A stretch of DNA of 64,000 nt from Ciceribacter lividus (lineage in GTDB: Bacteria > Pseudomonadota > Alphaproteobacteria > Rhizobiales > Rhizobiaceae), in the NCBI RefSeq assembly GCF_003337715.1, contig NZ_QPIX01000004.1, positions 248,001 through 312,000 on the forward strand, given 5' to 3'. The notes below the pieces were generated by a model, which worked only from the letters and a program-made list of their open reading frames with translations, was not told the origin of the DNA and searched no databases. The translations under genes were made by a program, and so were the position numbers. Below are positions 26,039-35,007 of this stretch, piece by piece. Numbering within the stretch: the first letter of the stretch is position 1; the number at the start of each line of letters is the position of its first letter.

Positions 26039-27184
26039 ATGCCTTCCATAAACGAACGCATTCCCGTTTCCATCCTGACGGGCTTTCTCGGTGCGGGCAA
26101 ATCGACACTGCTCAACCGTATTCTCAAGGATTCGGCGATGCGGGATGCGGCCGTCATCATCAACGAGTTCGGCGAGGTCGGCATCGATCACATGCTGGTC
26201 GAGTCCTCGAACGATGCGATCATAGAACTTGCCGACGGTTGCCTCTGCTGCACCGTGCGCGGCGAGCTCGTCGACACTTTGGCGGCCCTGGTCGACGGCA
26301 TGCAGACGGGCAAGATCAAACAGGTGTCGCGTGTCGTGATCGAGACCACGGGCCTGGCCGACCCCGCTCCCGTCATGCAGTCGGTGATGGGGCACCCCGT
26401 GATCGCCAGTTACTTCGATCTCGAAGGCGTGGTCACGGTCGTAGACGCCGTGAACGGTCTTTCGACACTCGACAACTTCCCTGAGGCCGTCCGGCAGGTC
26501 GCGGTGGCTGACAGGCTGGTCCTCTCCAAGGCGTCGCTCGCGGACCCGGAGAGCCTGCCTGAATTGCTGGTCCGTCTTGCGACGCTCAATCCACGGGCGC
26601 CGATCGCTGACGGCGACCATGACGAGGCCGGAACCGCAGCGATTTTTGCGAACGGCCTCTATGATCCGGCGACCAAAATTCCGGATGTCGATCGCTGGCT
26701 CAGGGACGAGACAGCCGAACCCGACCACGCGCATGGGCACCATCATGAACACGGGCATGATCACCATCATAACCACGATGCGCATCATCACGACGTGAAC
26801 CGGCACGGCGAGGAGATCCGATCCTATTCGATCGTCCATGACGGACCCATCGACCCGGCGTCGCTCGAGATGTTTGTCGATCTCCTGCGGTCGACCCACG
26901 GCGAGAAGCTCCTGCGAATGAAGGCGATCGTGCGAGTGACCGATCGCCCGGAACAGCCGTTGGTGCTGCATGGTGTGCAAGCCATCTTCCACCCGCCCTA
27001 CCGGTTGCCCGCCTGGCCCGATCCGAGCGATCGGCGCACGCGGCTGGTCGTGATTGCCAAGGACCTGCCGGAAGCTTATGTGCGGGAGCTCTTCGACGCG
27101 TTCACGGGCAAACCGCAAGTCGACCGGCCGGACCGTGCCGCGCTGGAGGACAATCCGCTCGCCATTCCCGGCATGCGCCTGTGA
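26039..27184 (+). CDS. CobW/COG0523 GTPase with a histidine-rich linker (zinc metallochaperone type)
   Basis: This 381-residue G3E-family GTPase has Walker A G-F-L-G-A-G-K-S-T (residues 15-23), the metal-binding G-C-L-C-C motif near 67, Walker B/switch E-T-T-G-L-A-D-P near 103, and L-S-K-A in place of the usual N-K-x-D base motif. A linker at about 238-262 contains more than a dozen histidines, typical of zinc-handling members (YeiR/ZigA/ZNG1). Cobalamin biosynthesis is not implied by the name: cobST lie 7 kb away and CobW of that pathway lacks such a linker. No obvious Zur box precedes the operon. Zinc transfer to a client protein is the best inference. Confidence 0.86.
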   Translation: MPSINERIPVSILTGFLGAGKSTLLNRILKDSAMRDAAVIINEFGEVGIDHMLVESSNDAIIELADGCLCCTVRGELVDTLAALVDGMQTGKIKQVSRVVIETTGLADPAPVMQSVMGHPVIASYFDLEGVVTVVDAVNGLSTLDNFPEAVRQVAVADRLVLSKASLADPESLPELLVRLATLNPRAPIADGDHDEAGTAAIFANGLYDPATKIPDVDRWLRDETAEPDHAHGHHHEHGHDHHHNHDAHHHDVNRHGEEIRSYSIVHDGPIDPASLEMFVDLLRSTHGEKLLRMKAIVRVTDRPEQPLVLHGVQAIFHPPYRLPAWPDPSDRRTRLVVIAKDLPEAYVRELFDAFTGKPQVDRPDRAALEDNPLAIPGMRL

Positions 27185-27191
27185 TATGGCC

Positions 27192-27422
27192 TCAGCCCTT
27201 GCGGATGTGAAAGCGGTGGCTGGCTTCGTGCTTCTCGCTCGCGAGCAGGACGTGCCCGTTTTCGCTACAGAAGTGAGGGATGTCGATCGCTGCGAGCGGA
27301 TCGGTGGTTTCGATCCACAGTTCCGCACCGCGTTCCATGGTAGAAAGTCGCCGCCGTGTCTTCAGAACCGGCAAAGGGCACTTCAGTCCCCTGAGGTCGT
27401 AGATCGCTTCGGGGCCACTCAC
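27192..27422 (-). CDS. TusA-family sulfur-carrier protein
   Basis: A 76-residue single-domain protein with the TusA signature L-R-G-L-K-C-P-L-P at about residues 10-18; the cysteine of C-P-x-P carries persulfide sulfur. Such proteins pass sulfur to tRNA thiolation or to molybdenum cofactor and other pathways. Its stop faces the convergent CobW gene 7 nt away, and its start overlaps the end of the upstream L,D-transpeptidase by 4 nt, so the two are co-transcribed. Which pathway it serves is unknown. Confidence 0.86.
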   Translation of the reverse strand: MSGPEAIYDLRGLKCPLPVLKTRRRLSTMERGAELWIETTDPLAAIDIPHFCSENGHVLLASEKHEASHRFHIRKG

Positions 27423-28627
27423 TTCTGCCAGAACTTCCAGAACGGCTTCCTGGGCCCCTCGGCAGCCAGAGCCACAGGCGCCGGAGCAAGCGGGTTTGAC
27501 TGGGGCACCGGTACGCTCGCCGTTTGCGCAACCTCGGCCACTTTCGCCGAAGGCTGAGCGGACGTGGCGGTTTTCGCGGGTGCGGCGACCGGCTTTGCCG
27601 CGGTGTCCTTCTCCGCGACGAGCTTTTCGAATTCCTCGATCTTCAGAAGCTTCCCGGCCTTGAGCGCGGAGCCCGTCGGCGCATAGGCGAGGTCGTGACC
27701 CTTGCGCATCTCGGCGACGAGAGCCTTGCGTTCGGCCTCGCTCGGGTCGTACCAGATCTTGCCGTCATACTTCTTGGAGGCCTTCGCGAAGTCGCGCTCG
27801 TACTGCGCATTGTAAGATGCAAGCGCCACCTGCAGGGCAGGGGGCGTCGTCATCGGCGGGCAGGCGGCCGCGGCGTTCAGAGTCTTGCCTTCCTCGACCT
27901 GTTGGTTGAAGACGTATTTTCTGTCGCAGACGCCGATCTCGGGCGGACGCTTGGTGACTTCGAAGTTGTCGTAGCCGACCTTCAGCATCTTCCAGAATTC
28001 GTAGTGCGGGCTGTGCTGATGGCGCGCCATGTTGTCGGCGGTCATGCGGAACGGGAAAGCCTGCAATTGAACCGTCTGTTGGCCACCCTTGAATGCATCG
28101 CGGGCAAAGGCATAGATTTCAAGGATCTGCGCATCCGTCATCGAGTAGCAGCCCGAGGACGAACACGCACCGTGAATCATCAGGTTGGAGCCGTTGCGGC
28201 CGTTCGCCTGATCGTAGCGGTTCGGGTATCCCGTGTTGATCGCAAGGAAGTACTTCGAATTCGGGTTCAGGTGATAAGGCGAAAGCGGATAGAAGCCCTC
28301 AGGCGCCTGGCGGTCGCCTTCCTTGACCTTCGGGCCGAGGCGCCCAGACCAGGCGCATATCTGGTATTCCGCGATCTTGTCGAAACGGTTGTTCGTCTTC
28401 GCCTTCCAGATTTCCAGCACACCCTCTTCCTTGAAGATGCGCATGGCGATCGGCGAATTCCGCTCCATGCCCTTTGCCTTCATCTCGTCGCGGACGCGCG
28501 AAGGCAGCTGGTACTCGACCTTGTTCTTGACGGTGGAGGGGTCGACGACGCTGTCCAGCGTATCGTTGCAGCCTGCAAGCCCGATCGTGAGGGCAATCAT
28601 CAGAAGAGCGGTTGGTTTCAAACGCAT
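27419..28627 (-). CDS. L,D-transpeptidase of the YafK type, lipoprotein
   Basis: The 402-residue precursor has a lipoprotein signal with lipobox L-A-G-C (Cys20). The catalytic YkuD-type domain lies at about residues 45-240. The active-site motif reads H-G-A-C-S-S-S-G-C-Y-S-M (near 152), the form seen in DpaA/YafK, which cuts lipoproteins from peptidoglycan rather than making cross-links. The C-terminal third, rich in A, P and K, is probably an unstructured periplasmic tail. It overlaps the TusA-like gene. Activity (transpeptidation or amidase) cannot be settled from sequence. Confidence 0.84.
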   Translation of the reverse strand: MRLKPTALLMIALTIGLAGCNDTLDSVVDPSTVKNKVEYQLPSRVRDEMKAKGMERNSPIAMRIFKEEGVLEIWKAKTNNRFDKIAEYQICAWSGRLGPKVKEGDRQAPEGFYPLSPYHLNPNSKYFLAINTGYPNRYDQANGRNGSNLMIHGACSSSGCYSMTDAQILEIYAFARDAFKGGQQTVQLQAFPFRMTADNMARHQHSPHYEFWKMLKVGYDNFEVTKRPPEIGVCDRKYVFNQQVEEGKTLNAAAACPPMTTPPALQVALASYNAQYERDFAKASKKYDGKIWYDPSEAERKALVAEMRKGHDLAYAPTGSALKAGKLLKIEEFEKLVAEKDTAAKPVAAPAKTATSAQPSAKVAEVAQTASVPVPQSNPLAPAPVALAAEGPRKPFWKFWQK

Positions 28628-28788
28628 TCGGGATTCTCATCTCGAAAAAGGGGTGACGTCGCCGATTATCGCGCGCTCGCCTAATATACGATCGCAACCT
28701 TCACAAACTGTAAACCATCATCGCGTCGCCCGCCGTGCCGGCGACTAGCACTCAAACAAAGCAGGATTATGGCTGCCCGAGGGTCTGC

Positions 28789-29742
28789 TCAAAGCGAACG
28801 ACCGATATCGAGGAATTTCTGCCGGCGTTCCTGCCGTAGCCGGTCGCCCGACAGGCGGCCGAGATCAGTCAGGGCGGAGGCTATGACATCGCCTGTGCGG
28901 TCGATGACTGCGTCCGCGTCGCGATGTGCGCCGCCGATCGGCTCCGGAATAATGCCGTCGATCACGCTCATGGCCTTCAGGTCCTCGGCAGTGATCTTCA
29001 TATTCGTCGCGGCTTCCTTGGCCCTGGTCGAGTCACGCCAGAGAATGGAGGCAGCTCCTTCCGGAGAGATGACCGAGTAGATGGAATGCTCGAGCATATA
29101 GACGCGATTGCCGGTGGCGATGGCAATGGCGCCGCCGGAGCCGCCCTCGCCGACCACCACCGAGACGATCGGGACCCGCAGGTTGAGACAGGTTTCGGTG
29201 GAACGGGCGATCGCTTCTGCCTGGCCGCGTTCTTCGGCACCGATGCCGGGATAGGCGCCGGCGGTATCGATAAGCGTCACCACGGGCAGGCCGAAGCGGT
29301 CGGCCATTTCCATGATGCGGATCGCCTTGCGATAACCTTCCGGGCGGGCGCTGCCGAAATTGTGCTTCAGGCGCGATTTGGTGTCGTTGCCCTTCTCCTG
29401 GCCGATCACGGCGACAGGCGCGCCGCGAAACCGCGCGAAGCCGGCCTGGATCGCCGCATCCTCGGCGAACTTCCGGTCGCCGGCGAGTGGCGTAAATTCG
29501 GTGAAGAGCCTCGCTGCGTAATCGACGAAGTGAGGACGTTGCGGATGACGGGCTACCTGCGTCTTCTGCCAGGCATTGAGCTTGGAGTAGATCTCCTCCA
29601 TCGCTTCACGGACGCGAACCTCTAGCCGCGCGATCTCCTCCGACGTGTCGATGCTCTCATCTTCTTCCGCGAGTTTCTTCAGCTCGTGGATCTTGCCTTC
29701 CAGGTCGGAGATAGGCTTTTCGAAATCGAGATAGTTGTGCAT
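28789..29742 (-). CDS. accA: Acetyl-CoA carboxylase, carboxyltransferase subunit alpha
   Basis: AccA forms the carboxyltransferase with AccD and makes malonyl-CoA for fatty acid synthesis. The 317-residue protein shows the N-terminal coiled region (about 8-60) and crotonase-like core, with [11 protein letters not shown] near 132, the oxyanion-hole region G-E-G-G-S-G-G-A near 200, and S-P-E-G-A-A-S-I-L near 229. Length is normal. It lies downstream of xerD on the same strand with a 61-nt gap, and the two are probably transcribed together. Confidence 0.96.
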   Translation of the reverse strand: MHNYLDFEKPISDLEGKIHELKKLAEEDESIDTSEEIARLEVRVREAMEEIYSKLNAWQKTQVARHPQRPHFVDYAARLFTEFTPLAGDRKFAEDAAIQAGFARFRGAPVAVIGQEKGNDTKSRLKHNFGSARPEGYRKAIRIMEMADRFGLPVVTLIDTAGAYPGIGAEERGQAEAIARSTETCLNLRVPIVSVVVGEGGSGGAIAIATGNRVYMLEHSIYSVISPEGAASILWRDSTRAKEAATNMKITAEDLKAMSVIDGIIPEPIGGAHRDADAVIDRTGDVIASALTDLGRLSGDRLRQERRQKFLDIGRSL

Positions 29743-29803
29743 GAAACGCTTTCCGATCGTTATGCGCTTGCTTCAAGGGCGCGTGGCACCGGCGTTGCCG
29801 GTC

Positions 29804-30751
29804 CTAATCGTGGTTTTTCGCCACTTTGGCAAGAGGGTGATGCGTCTGAACGAGCTGCTGCAGGCGTTCATCGAGCACATGCGTGTAGATTTGGGTGGTC
29901 GAAATGTCCGAATGGCCGAGCAACTCCTGCACCACGCGGAGGTCTGCGCCGTTGGCGAGAAGATGACTCGCGAAGGCGTGGCGCAGCACGTGGGGGGAGA
30001 TGGCGGCGGCGCTGAGGCCGGCGCGGGCTGCGAGACCCTTCAAGTCGCGCGCGAAGACCTGGCGCGGCAGGTATCCCTCCTTGCTCGCCGCCGGAAACAG
30101 CCAGAGGGCTTTCTCCTTCGTTTCCTTGGTCGTGCGCGCCAGCTCCTCGCCATAGGCCCGGACTGCGGCGATCGCGCTTCGCGACAAGGGAACGAGCCGT
30201 TCCTTGGCTCCCTTTCCGCGGATCACGAGGAAACGCCCCTCCTGTGCGAGAACCTTGGCCGGCAGGGCGACAAGCTCGCTGACCCGCATTCCCGTCGCAT
30301 ACAGAAGTTCGAGCAGAGCCAACATTCGCAGTTTCGAGAGCTTGTCGGCTCCCTCGGCTTCGCTCTCCTGCTGAGCGAGGGACAGCAGTCTTTCGACGTC
30401 TGCGACGGACAGTGTCTTCGGAAGTGGGCGCGCCTTCTTCGGCGCATCGAGGATCGACGTCGGGTCGTCGGTGCGGATGCCCTCGGCGTAGAGGAATTTG
30501 TAGAACTGGCGCATCGCCGACAGACGGCGCGCCTGCGAGGTTTCCATGAAGCCACGCTTCGCGAGATCTGCGAGATAGGCGGCGAGGTCGGCGGATTTTG
30601 CCTCCACGACACTTATCTTGCGCGGTGCAAGAAAAGACCAGAGATCCTCAAGGTCGTGTTCGTACGAGGCAAGCGTGTTCCCCGCGGCGCCCCGTTCCGC
30701 ACTCATCATTTCCAGAAACGCCTCGATGCGTGCTTTGCTGAGATCGGACAC
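29804..30751 (-). CDS. xerD: Tyrosine recombinase XerD
   Basis: XerD resolves chromosome dimers at dif with XerC at the septum. The 315-residue protein has an N-terminal SAM-like DNA-binding domain (about 5-95) and a catalytic domain with the expected residues: Arg in T-G-M-R-V-S-E-L (near 163), H-V-L-R-H-A-F (near 262), G-H-S in the following helix, and the nucleophile Tyr in T-T-Q-I-Y-T-H near 294. The start codon is GTG. It follows a 50-residue membrane-protein gene by 29 nt. As part of the chromosomal core it should not be read as a mobile-element integrase. Confidence 0.93.
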   Translation of the reverse strand: MSDLSKARIEAFLEMMSAERGAAGNTLASYEHDLEDLWSFLAPRKISVVEAKSADLAAYLADLAKRGFMETSQARRLSAMRQFYKFLYAEGIRTDDPTSILDAPKKARPLPKTLSVADVERLLSLAQQESEAEGADKLSKLRMLALLELLYATGMRVSELVALPAKVLAQEGRFLVIRGKGAKERLVPLSRSAIAAVRAYGEELARTTKETKEKALWLFPAASKEGYLPRQVFARDLKGLAARAGLSAAAISPHVLRHAFASHLLANGADLRVVQELLGHSDISTTQIYTHVLDERLQQLVQTHHPLAKVAKNHD

Positions 30752-30780
30752 GGGGAGTTTCCTGCTTGCCTCGGCTCGGC

Positions 30781-30933
30781 CTATTCTTGGGGCGGGTTGA
30801 CCCGCTCGGAGGGAATCCGGACCGTGATCTCCCGCTCCTTCGGCTCCACGAACAGGACGAGCGCGTACATTGTTCCGTAGATCATGGCCGCGATTGTCGC
30901 GCAGAAGAACAGGAAACGAAACAGGGTCGGCAT
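30781..30933 (-). CDS. 50-residue single-pass membrane protein between aroK and xerD
   Basis: The frame encodes [10 protein letters not shown], then a helix (about residues 5-29) ending V-L-F-V-E-P, then a charged tail [13 protein letters not shown] ending P-P-Q-E. It has one transmembrane helix with a basic residue at 6 and a cytoplasmic or periplasmic tail of about 20 residues. The gene is divergent from aroK and lies just upstream of xerD. Hydropathy and position suggest a real gene; I recall similar short proteins at this locus in rhizobia but cannot confirm it. Function unknown. Confidence 0.65.
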   Translation of the reverse strand: MPTLFRFLFFCATIAAMIYGTMYALVLFVEPKEREITVRIPSERVNPPQE

Positions 30934-31083
30934 CGGATCATCCTTCGTCCGCGAGCGCTCTTCCTATATGAAGAGGGCTTGCAGTCGTTGCAAGCCCGCA
31001 GAAGGTGCCTCTTTCGGCCTCCGTGGCTTGACGCTCGGCCCGCATTTGTCAATACCGTTCTCAAAAGAGACGCGAACAGGCCG

Positions 31084-31677
31084 ATGACCGATTTGACCCC
31101 AACCGTTGCCCCGTCGCTGAGTACACGTGCCCGCGCGGCGCTCGGGCGTAGAAATCTGGTCTTCGTCGGACTGATGGGGGCCGGAAAGTCGGCGATCGGC
31201 CGCATGACGGCCTCGCAACTCGGCCTGCCTTTCGTTGACACGGATGCGGAAATCGAACGGGTATCGCGGATGACCATCAGCGAGCTTTTCGCGGCCTACG
31301 GCGAAGGCGAGTTCCGCGAGCTTGAGACGCGGGTCATCAAGCGGCTGCTGAGAACAGGTCCGCGGGTGATATCGACCGGCGGCGGCGCCTTCATCAACGA
31401 AAAGACGCGCAAGCAGATCGAGCGGGGCGGGATTTCGCTGTGGCTGAAAGCCGATCTGGACGTGCTTTGGGAACGGGTCAACAAGCGCGACCATCGTCCC
31501 CTGCTCAAGACCGAGAATCCGAAGCAGACGCTCGAGAATCTCATGAACCAGCGCTACCCTATCTATTCCCTCGCCGACATCGCCGTGCAGTCGCGGGACG
31601 AGCGCAAGGAAATCATCGTCGACGAGGTGCTCGAGGCGATCGTCGAATTCTGTACCAAAGGCCATAAATATGAGTGA
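31084..31677 (+). CDS. aroK: Shikimate kinase
   Basis: The enzyme phosphorylates shikimate with ATP, the fifth step of the chorismate pathway. The 197-residue protein has Walker A G-L-M-G-A-G-K-S near residues 28-35, the shikimate-binding D-T-D-A-E-I-E near 53, F-R-E-L-E-T-R near 78, and the G-G-G-A-F motif near 100. The lid arginine is in R-D-H-R-P-L-L. An N-terminal extension of about 20 residues is usual in rhizobia. ATG 31084 was chosen over a longer open frame reaching back into xerD. It overlaps aroB by 8 nt, so the two are translationally coupled. Confidence 0.95.
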   Translation: MTDLTPTVAPSLSTRARAALGRRNLVFVGLMGAGKSAIGRMTASQLGLPFVDTDAEIERVSRMTISELFAAYGEGEFRELETRVIKRLLRTGPRVISTGGGAFINEKTRKQIERGGISLWLKADLDVLWERVNKRDHRPLLKTENPKQTLENLMNQRYPIYSLADIAVQSRDERKEIIVDEVLEAIVEFCTKGHKYE

Positions 31678-32797
31678 AGTTGAGAGTTCGGAACGCCTCG
31701 TTCATGTCCCGCTTGGCGATCGGTCGTATGACATCCTGATCGGGAGCGGTCTGATCGCACGGGCGGGCGGCGAGATATCCACCCGCATCAAGGGGCGCAA
31801 GGCTGCGATCATCACCGATGAGCACGTCGGTCCCCTTTATCTGGACGCGTTGATGGATAGCCTCCAGACCGACGGCATCGAGGCCGTATCGCTGAGCCTG
31901 CCGGCGGGCGAGAAGACCAAGAGCTTCGAGCACCTGATGCGGGTCTGCGACCTCCTCCTAGAGGCCCGCATCGAGCGCAACGATGCGGTTATCGCGCTCG
32001 GCGGTGGCGTCATCGGCGACCTGACCGGTTTCGCCGCGGGCATCGTTCGCCGTGGTGTCCGCTTCGTACAGGTTCCGACCTCTCTCCTCGCGCAGGTGGA
32101 TTCCTCCGTCGGCGGCAAGACGGGTATCAATACGCGTCATGGCAAGAACCTCGTCGGCGTGTTCTACCAGCCGGATCTCGTGCTTGCGGACACGGCGGTT
32201 CTCAACAGTCTGAGCAAGCGAGAATTCCGGGCTGGCTATGCGGAGGTTGTGAAGTATGGCCTGATCGACAAGCCGGACTTCTTCGAGTGGCTCGAACGGA
32301 ACTGGAAAGATGTCTTCTCCGGTGGTGAGGCTCGTGCCGAGGCAATCGCCACAAGCTGTCGAGCAAAAGCCGAGGTGGTGGCCGCCGACGAGCGCGAACT
32401 CGGTCGCCGTGCGCTGCTCAATCTCGGCCATACGTTCGGTCATGCACTCGAAGCGGCCACAGGCTACGACAGCCGCCGTCTTGTCCACGGCGAAGGTGTC
32501 GCGATCGGTATGGTGCTGGCGCATCAGTTTTCCTCGCGCCTCAACCTCGCGAGCCCGGACGATGCCGAGCGGGTGGCGGCTCATCTCAAGGCTGTCGGTC
32601 TCCCGACGACAATGGGGGATATTGAAGGAGAGCTTCCGCCGACCGATATATTGATGCAGGCAATCGCCCAGGACAAAAAGGTCAAGGGCGGCAAGCTCAC
32701 TTTCATCCTGACCCATGGTATCGGCCAGTCGTTCGTCGCTGACGACGTCGCAGCCTCGGAAGTCTTCAGCTTCCTTCAGGAAAAACGTCCGGGCTGA
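31670..32797 (+). CDS. aroB: 3-dehydroquinate synthase
   Basis: AroB cyclises DAHP to 3-dehydroquinate using NAD and a divalent metal. The 375-residue protein has the nucleotide-binding G-G-G-V-I-G-D motif near residue 107, P-T-S-L-L-A-Q-V-D-S-S-V-G-G-K-T near 134-149, metal ligands in the region E-V-V-K-Y-G and the histidine motifs L-G-H-T-F-G-H-A (near 257) and H-G-E-G-V-A-I-G (near 274). It starts within the end of aroK. Together they supply two consecutive parts of the shikimate pathway. Confidence 0.96.
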   Translation: MSEVESSERLVHVPLGDRSYDILIGSGLIARAGGEISTRIKGRKAAIITDEHVGPLYLDALMDSLQTDGIEAVSLSLPAGEKTKSFEHLMRVCDLLLEARIERNDAVIALGGGVIGDLTGFAAGIVRRGVRFVQVPTSLLAQVDSSVGGKTGINTRHGKNLVGVFYQPDLVLADTAVLNSLSKREFRAGYAEVVKYGLIDKPDFFEWLERNWKDVFSGGEARAEAIATSCRAKAEVVAADERELGRRALLNLGHTFGHALEAATGYDSRRLVHGEGVAIGMVLAHQFSSRLNLASPDDAERVAAHLKAVGLPTTMGDIEGELPPTDILMQAIAQDKKVKGGKLTFILTHGIGQSFVADDVAASEVFSFLQEKRPG

Positions 32798-32918
32798 CGG
32801 CCTCCCCCGACTGTGGCCTTCTCGCAGCGTCCGTGTTCGTCGCGCGACCGCTTCACGGTGGCCTGATGGTCTGCCGTGGAGCCCGGTTCTACGGAACAAT
32901 GGATGATGGAGTGACGGT

Positions 32919-33200
32919 CTACCAGCGTGTCTCTTCGCCGGGAGCCGCAGCTTCGATCGCAAGGGCATGGAGACCGGCGTCGAACTCCGGCTTGAGGAGA
33001 TCGGTAATCGCCCTGTGCCGTGCGACGCGGCTCATGCCGGAGAATGCGTCGGCCACGATACGGATGCGCATATGCGTCTCTCCGGATCCGGTCATGTCGG
33101 GCTGATGCCCGGCGTGCTGCATGCTTTCGTCGAGGACCGCCAGGCGCTCCGGGTGAAAGGCGTCGACGAGCTTGGCTTCGATGGCTGAACGGACCGACAT
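32919..33200 (-). CDS. bolA: BolA-family protein
   Basis: A 93-residue single BolA domain (class II KH-like fold), with S-G-E-T-H-M-R-I-R-I-V near residues 39-49 and R-V-A-R-H-R-A-I-T-D-L-L near 58-69. The conserved histidine in H-A-L-A-I near 79 can ligate a [2Fe-2S] cluster with a monothiol glutaredoxin. BolA proteins regulate iron and cell morphology in enteric bacteria and rhizobia. I chose the start that gives M-S-V-R-S-A-I-E-A-K. It is convergent with aroB and divergent from the J-domain gene. Confidence 0.88.
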   Translation of the reverse strand: MSVRSAIEAKLVDAFHPERLAVLDESMQHAGHQPDMTGSGETHMRIRIVADAFSGMSRVARHRAITDLLKPEFDAGLHALAIEAAAPGEETRW

Positions 33201-33304
33201 GCTGGGATCTCCGACTTTGCTGCGGGAGCGAAAAGCCCTCACAAAGCCAAGAACATTCTGATTTGTCAATTCTTGCCGTGAAGCAAGCGGGACCCCATAA
33301 TTCG

Positions 33305-33934
33305 ATGATGAACCTCGACTCAAAATACTTCGATCGCATCCGCACCCGTCGCAAGAAGGAGCAGGATGCCGGTCCTGCCACGCCGACGTGCCAGTGGGAC
33401 GGCTGCGACAAGCCCGGTGCTCATCGCGCACCGGTTGGACGGAACGCCGAGGGGCAGTTTTTCCTCTTCTGCTTTGAGCATGTGAAGGAATACAACAAGG
33501 GCTACAATTACTTCTCCGGGCTGTCCGACACCGAGATCGCCCGCTACCAGAAGGAGGCGATCACCGGCCATCGCCCGACCTGGACCGTGGGTGTCAACAA
33601 GGCGGCGCGGAACAGCCCGCTGCATTCGACGTTGCGTTCCGGTACGGCCGGAACACATTCGCGCATCAAGGATCCCTTCGGTTTCGTCGGACAGTCGCGC
33701 GGTGCGGGTGCGCGCTTCCAGCCGCAGGCGCGGAAACTCAAGAGTCTCGAAGCCAAGGCGCTCGATACCTTGGGCCTTCCGGGGACCTCGTCTGCGAGCG
33801 AGATCAAGAGTCGCTACAAGGAGCTTGTGAAAAAGCATCACCCGGATGCAAATGGCGGCGATAGGGGCTCGGAAGACCGTTTTCGCGCTGTTATCCAAGC
33901 GTATCAACTGCTAAAGCAGTCTGGCTTCTGTTAG
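33305..33934 (+). CDS. J-domain protein with an N-terminal zinc-finger-like motif, upstream of cobS
   Basis: The 209-residue protein carries its J domain at the C-terminus (about 148-206), with HPD at about 179-181, so it should stimulate a DnaK-type chaperone. The N-terminal part has Cys29-x4-Cys34-x21-Cys56-x2-His59, a likely metal-binding site, and no G/F or DnaJ zinc-finger region. It begins at one of two adjacent ATGs (33305 or 33308). It precedes cobS by 65 nt on the same strand. A chaperone role for the large CobS-CobT ATPase is an attractive guess but not shown. Confidence 0.83.
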   Translation: MMNLDSKYFDRIRTRRKKEQDAGPATPTCQWDGCDKPGAHRAPVGRNAEGQFFLFCFEHVKEYNKGYNYFSGLSDTEIARYQKEAITGHRPTWTVGVNKAARNSPLHSTLRSGTAGTHSRIKDPFGFVGQSRGAGARFQPQARKLKSLEAKALDTLGLPGTSSASEIKSRYKELVKKHHPDANGGDRGSEDRFRAVIQAYQLLKQSGFC

Positions 33935-33999
33935 TCGAAAACGCTACGAAATACGCATTCTATATGCAGCCGGTCGTCGCCGCCCGGCATGGAGAGACG

Positions 34000-34992
34000 A
34001 TGAGCAAAATTGACCTTGACGTGTCCAATCTTCCCGACACGACCATTTCGGTCCGGGAGGTGTTCGGAATTGACAGTGACATCCGTGTCCCGGCGTACAG
34101 CACCGGCGACGCCTACGTGCCGGATCTCGATCCCGACTACCTGTTCGACCGCGAAACCACGCTCGCGATTCTCGCCGGTTTCGCACACAACCGGCGCGTT
34201 ATGGTGTCGGGCTTCCACGGGACAGGCAAATCGACCCATATCGAGCAGGTCGCGGCTCGTCTCAACTGGCCCTGCGTCCGCGTGAACCTCGACAGCCACG
34301 TCAGCCGTATCGATCTGGTCGGCAAGGATGCGATCGTCCTGAAGGACGGCAAGCAGGTCACGGAGTTCAAGGACGGCATTCTGCCCTGGGCTTACCAGCA
34401 CAATGTCGCTCTCGTGTTCGACGAATACGATGCCGGTCGTCCGGACGTGATGTTCGTGATCCAGCGAGTCCTGGAATCCTCCGGCCGCCTGACGCTCCTC
34501 GACCAGAGCCGCGTTATCCGTCCGCATCCTGCGTTCCGTCTGTTTGCGACGGCCAACACCGTCGGTCTCGGCGATACCACCGGTCTTTACCACGGTACCC
34601 AGCAGATCAACCAGGCGCAGATGGACCGCTGGTCGATCGTGACCACGCTGAACTACCTGCCGCACGAGAAGGAAGTCGACATCGTACTTGCCAAGGTGAA
34701 GAGCTTCGCCTCGACCGACGCAGGCCGCGAAACCGTATCGCGCATGGTGCGGCTCGCCGATCTCACCCGCTCGGCGTTCATGAACGGCGATCTTTCGACC
34801 GTCATGAGCCCGCGTACGGTGATCACCTGGGCGGAAAATGCGGAAATCTTCGGCGACGTCGCGTTCGCCTTCCGCGTCACGTTCCTCAACAAGTGCGACG
34901 AACTCGAGCGCAATCTGGTCGCGGAACAGTACCAGCGCGCCTTCGGGGTCGAATTGAAGGAGAGCGCCGCGAATATCGTTCTCGGTGCGTAA
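34000..34992 (+). CDS. cobS: Aerobic cobaltochelatase subunit CobS
   Basis: CobS is the AAA+ motor of the CobN-CobS-CobT complex that inserts cobalt into hydrogenobyrinic acid a,c-diamide in aerobic B12 synthesis. The 330-residue protein shows Walker [10 protein letters not shown] near residue 79, Walker B L-V-F-D-E-Y-D-A near 148, and the sensor-1 F-A-T-A-N-T near 188. The ATG after GGAGAG at 34000 gives the usual family length. It is followed 15 nt later by cobT. CobN is not in this window. Confidence 0.95.
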   Translation: MSKIDLDVSNLPDTTISVREVFGIDSDIRVPAYSTGDAYVPDLDPDYLFDRETTLAILAGFAHNRRVMVSGFHGTGKSTHIEQVAARLNWPCVRVNLDSHVSRIDLVGKDAIVLKDGKQVTEFKDGILPWAYQHNVALVFDEYDAGRPDVMFVIQRVLESSGRLTLLDQSRVIRPHPAFRLFATANTVGLGDTTGLYHGTQQINQAQMDRWSIVTTLNYLPHEKEVDIVLAKVKSFASTDAGRETVSRMVRLADLTRSAFMNGDLSTVMSPRTVITWAENAEIFGDVAFAFRVTFLNKCDELERNLVAEQYQRAFGVELKESAANIVLGA

Positions 34993-35007
34993 GGAAGCAT
35001 TCTGACG

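Noticed and set aside
26750..26815. His-rich stretch in the CobW-family gene as repeat expansion or artefact
   Set aside because: Histidine-rich linkers are normal for zinc-handling COG0523 GTPases.
25955..27328. 457-codon minus-strand open frame opposite the CobW-family gene
   Set aside because: Antisense shadow of a well-identified gene, without a domain or ribosome site.
29804..30751. xerD as sign of a mobile element
   Set aside because: It is a core XerD with normal neighbours accA and aroK; no attachment site or cargo.
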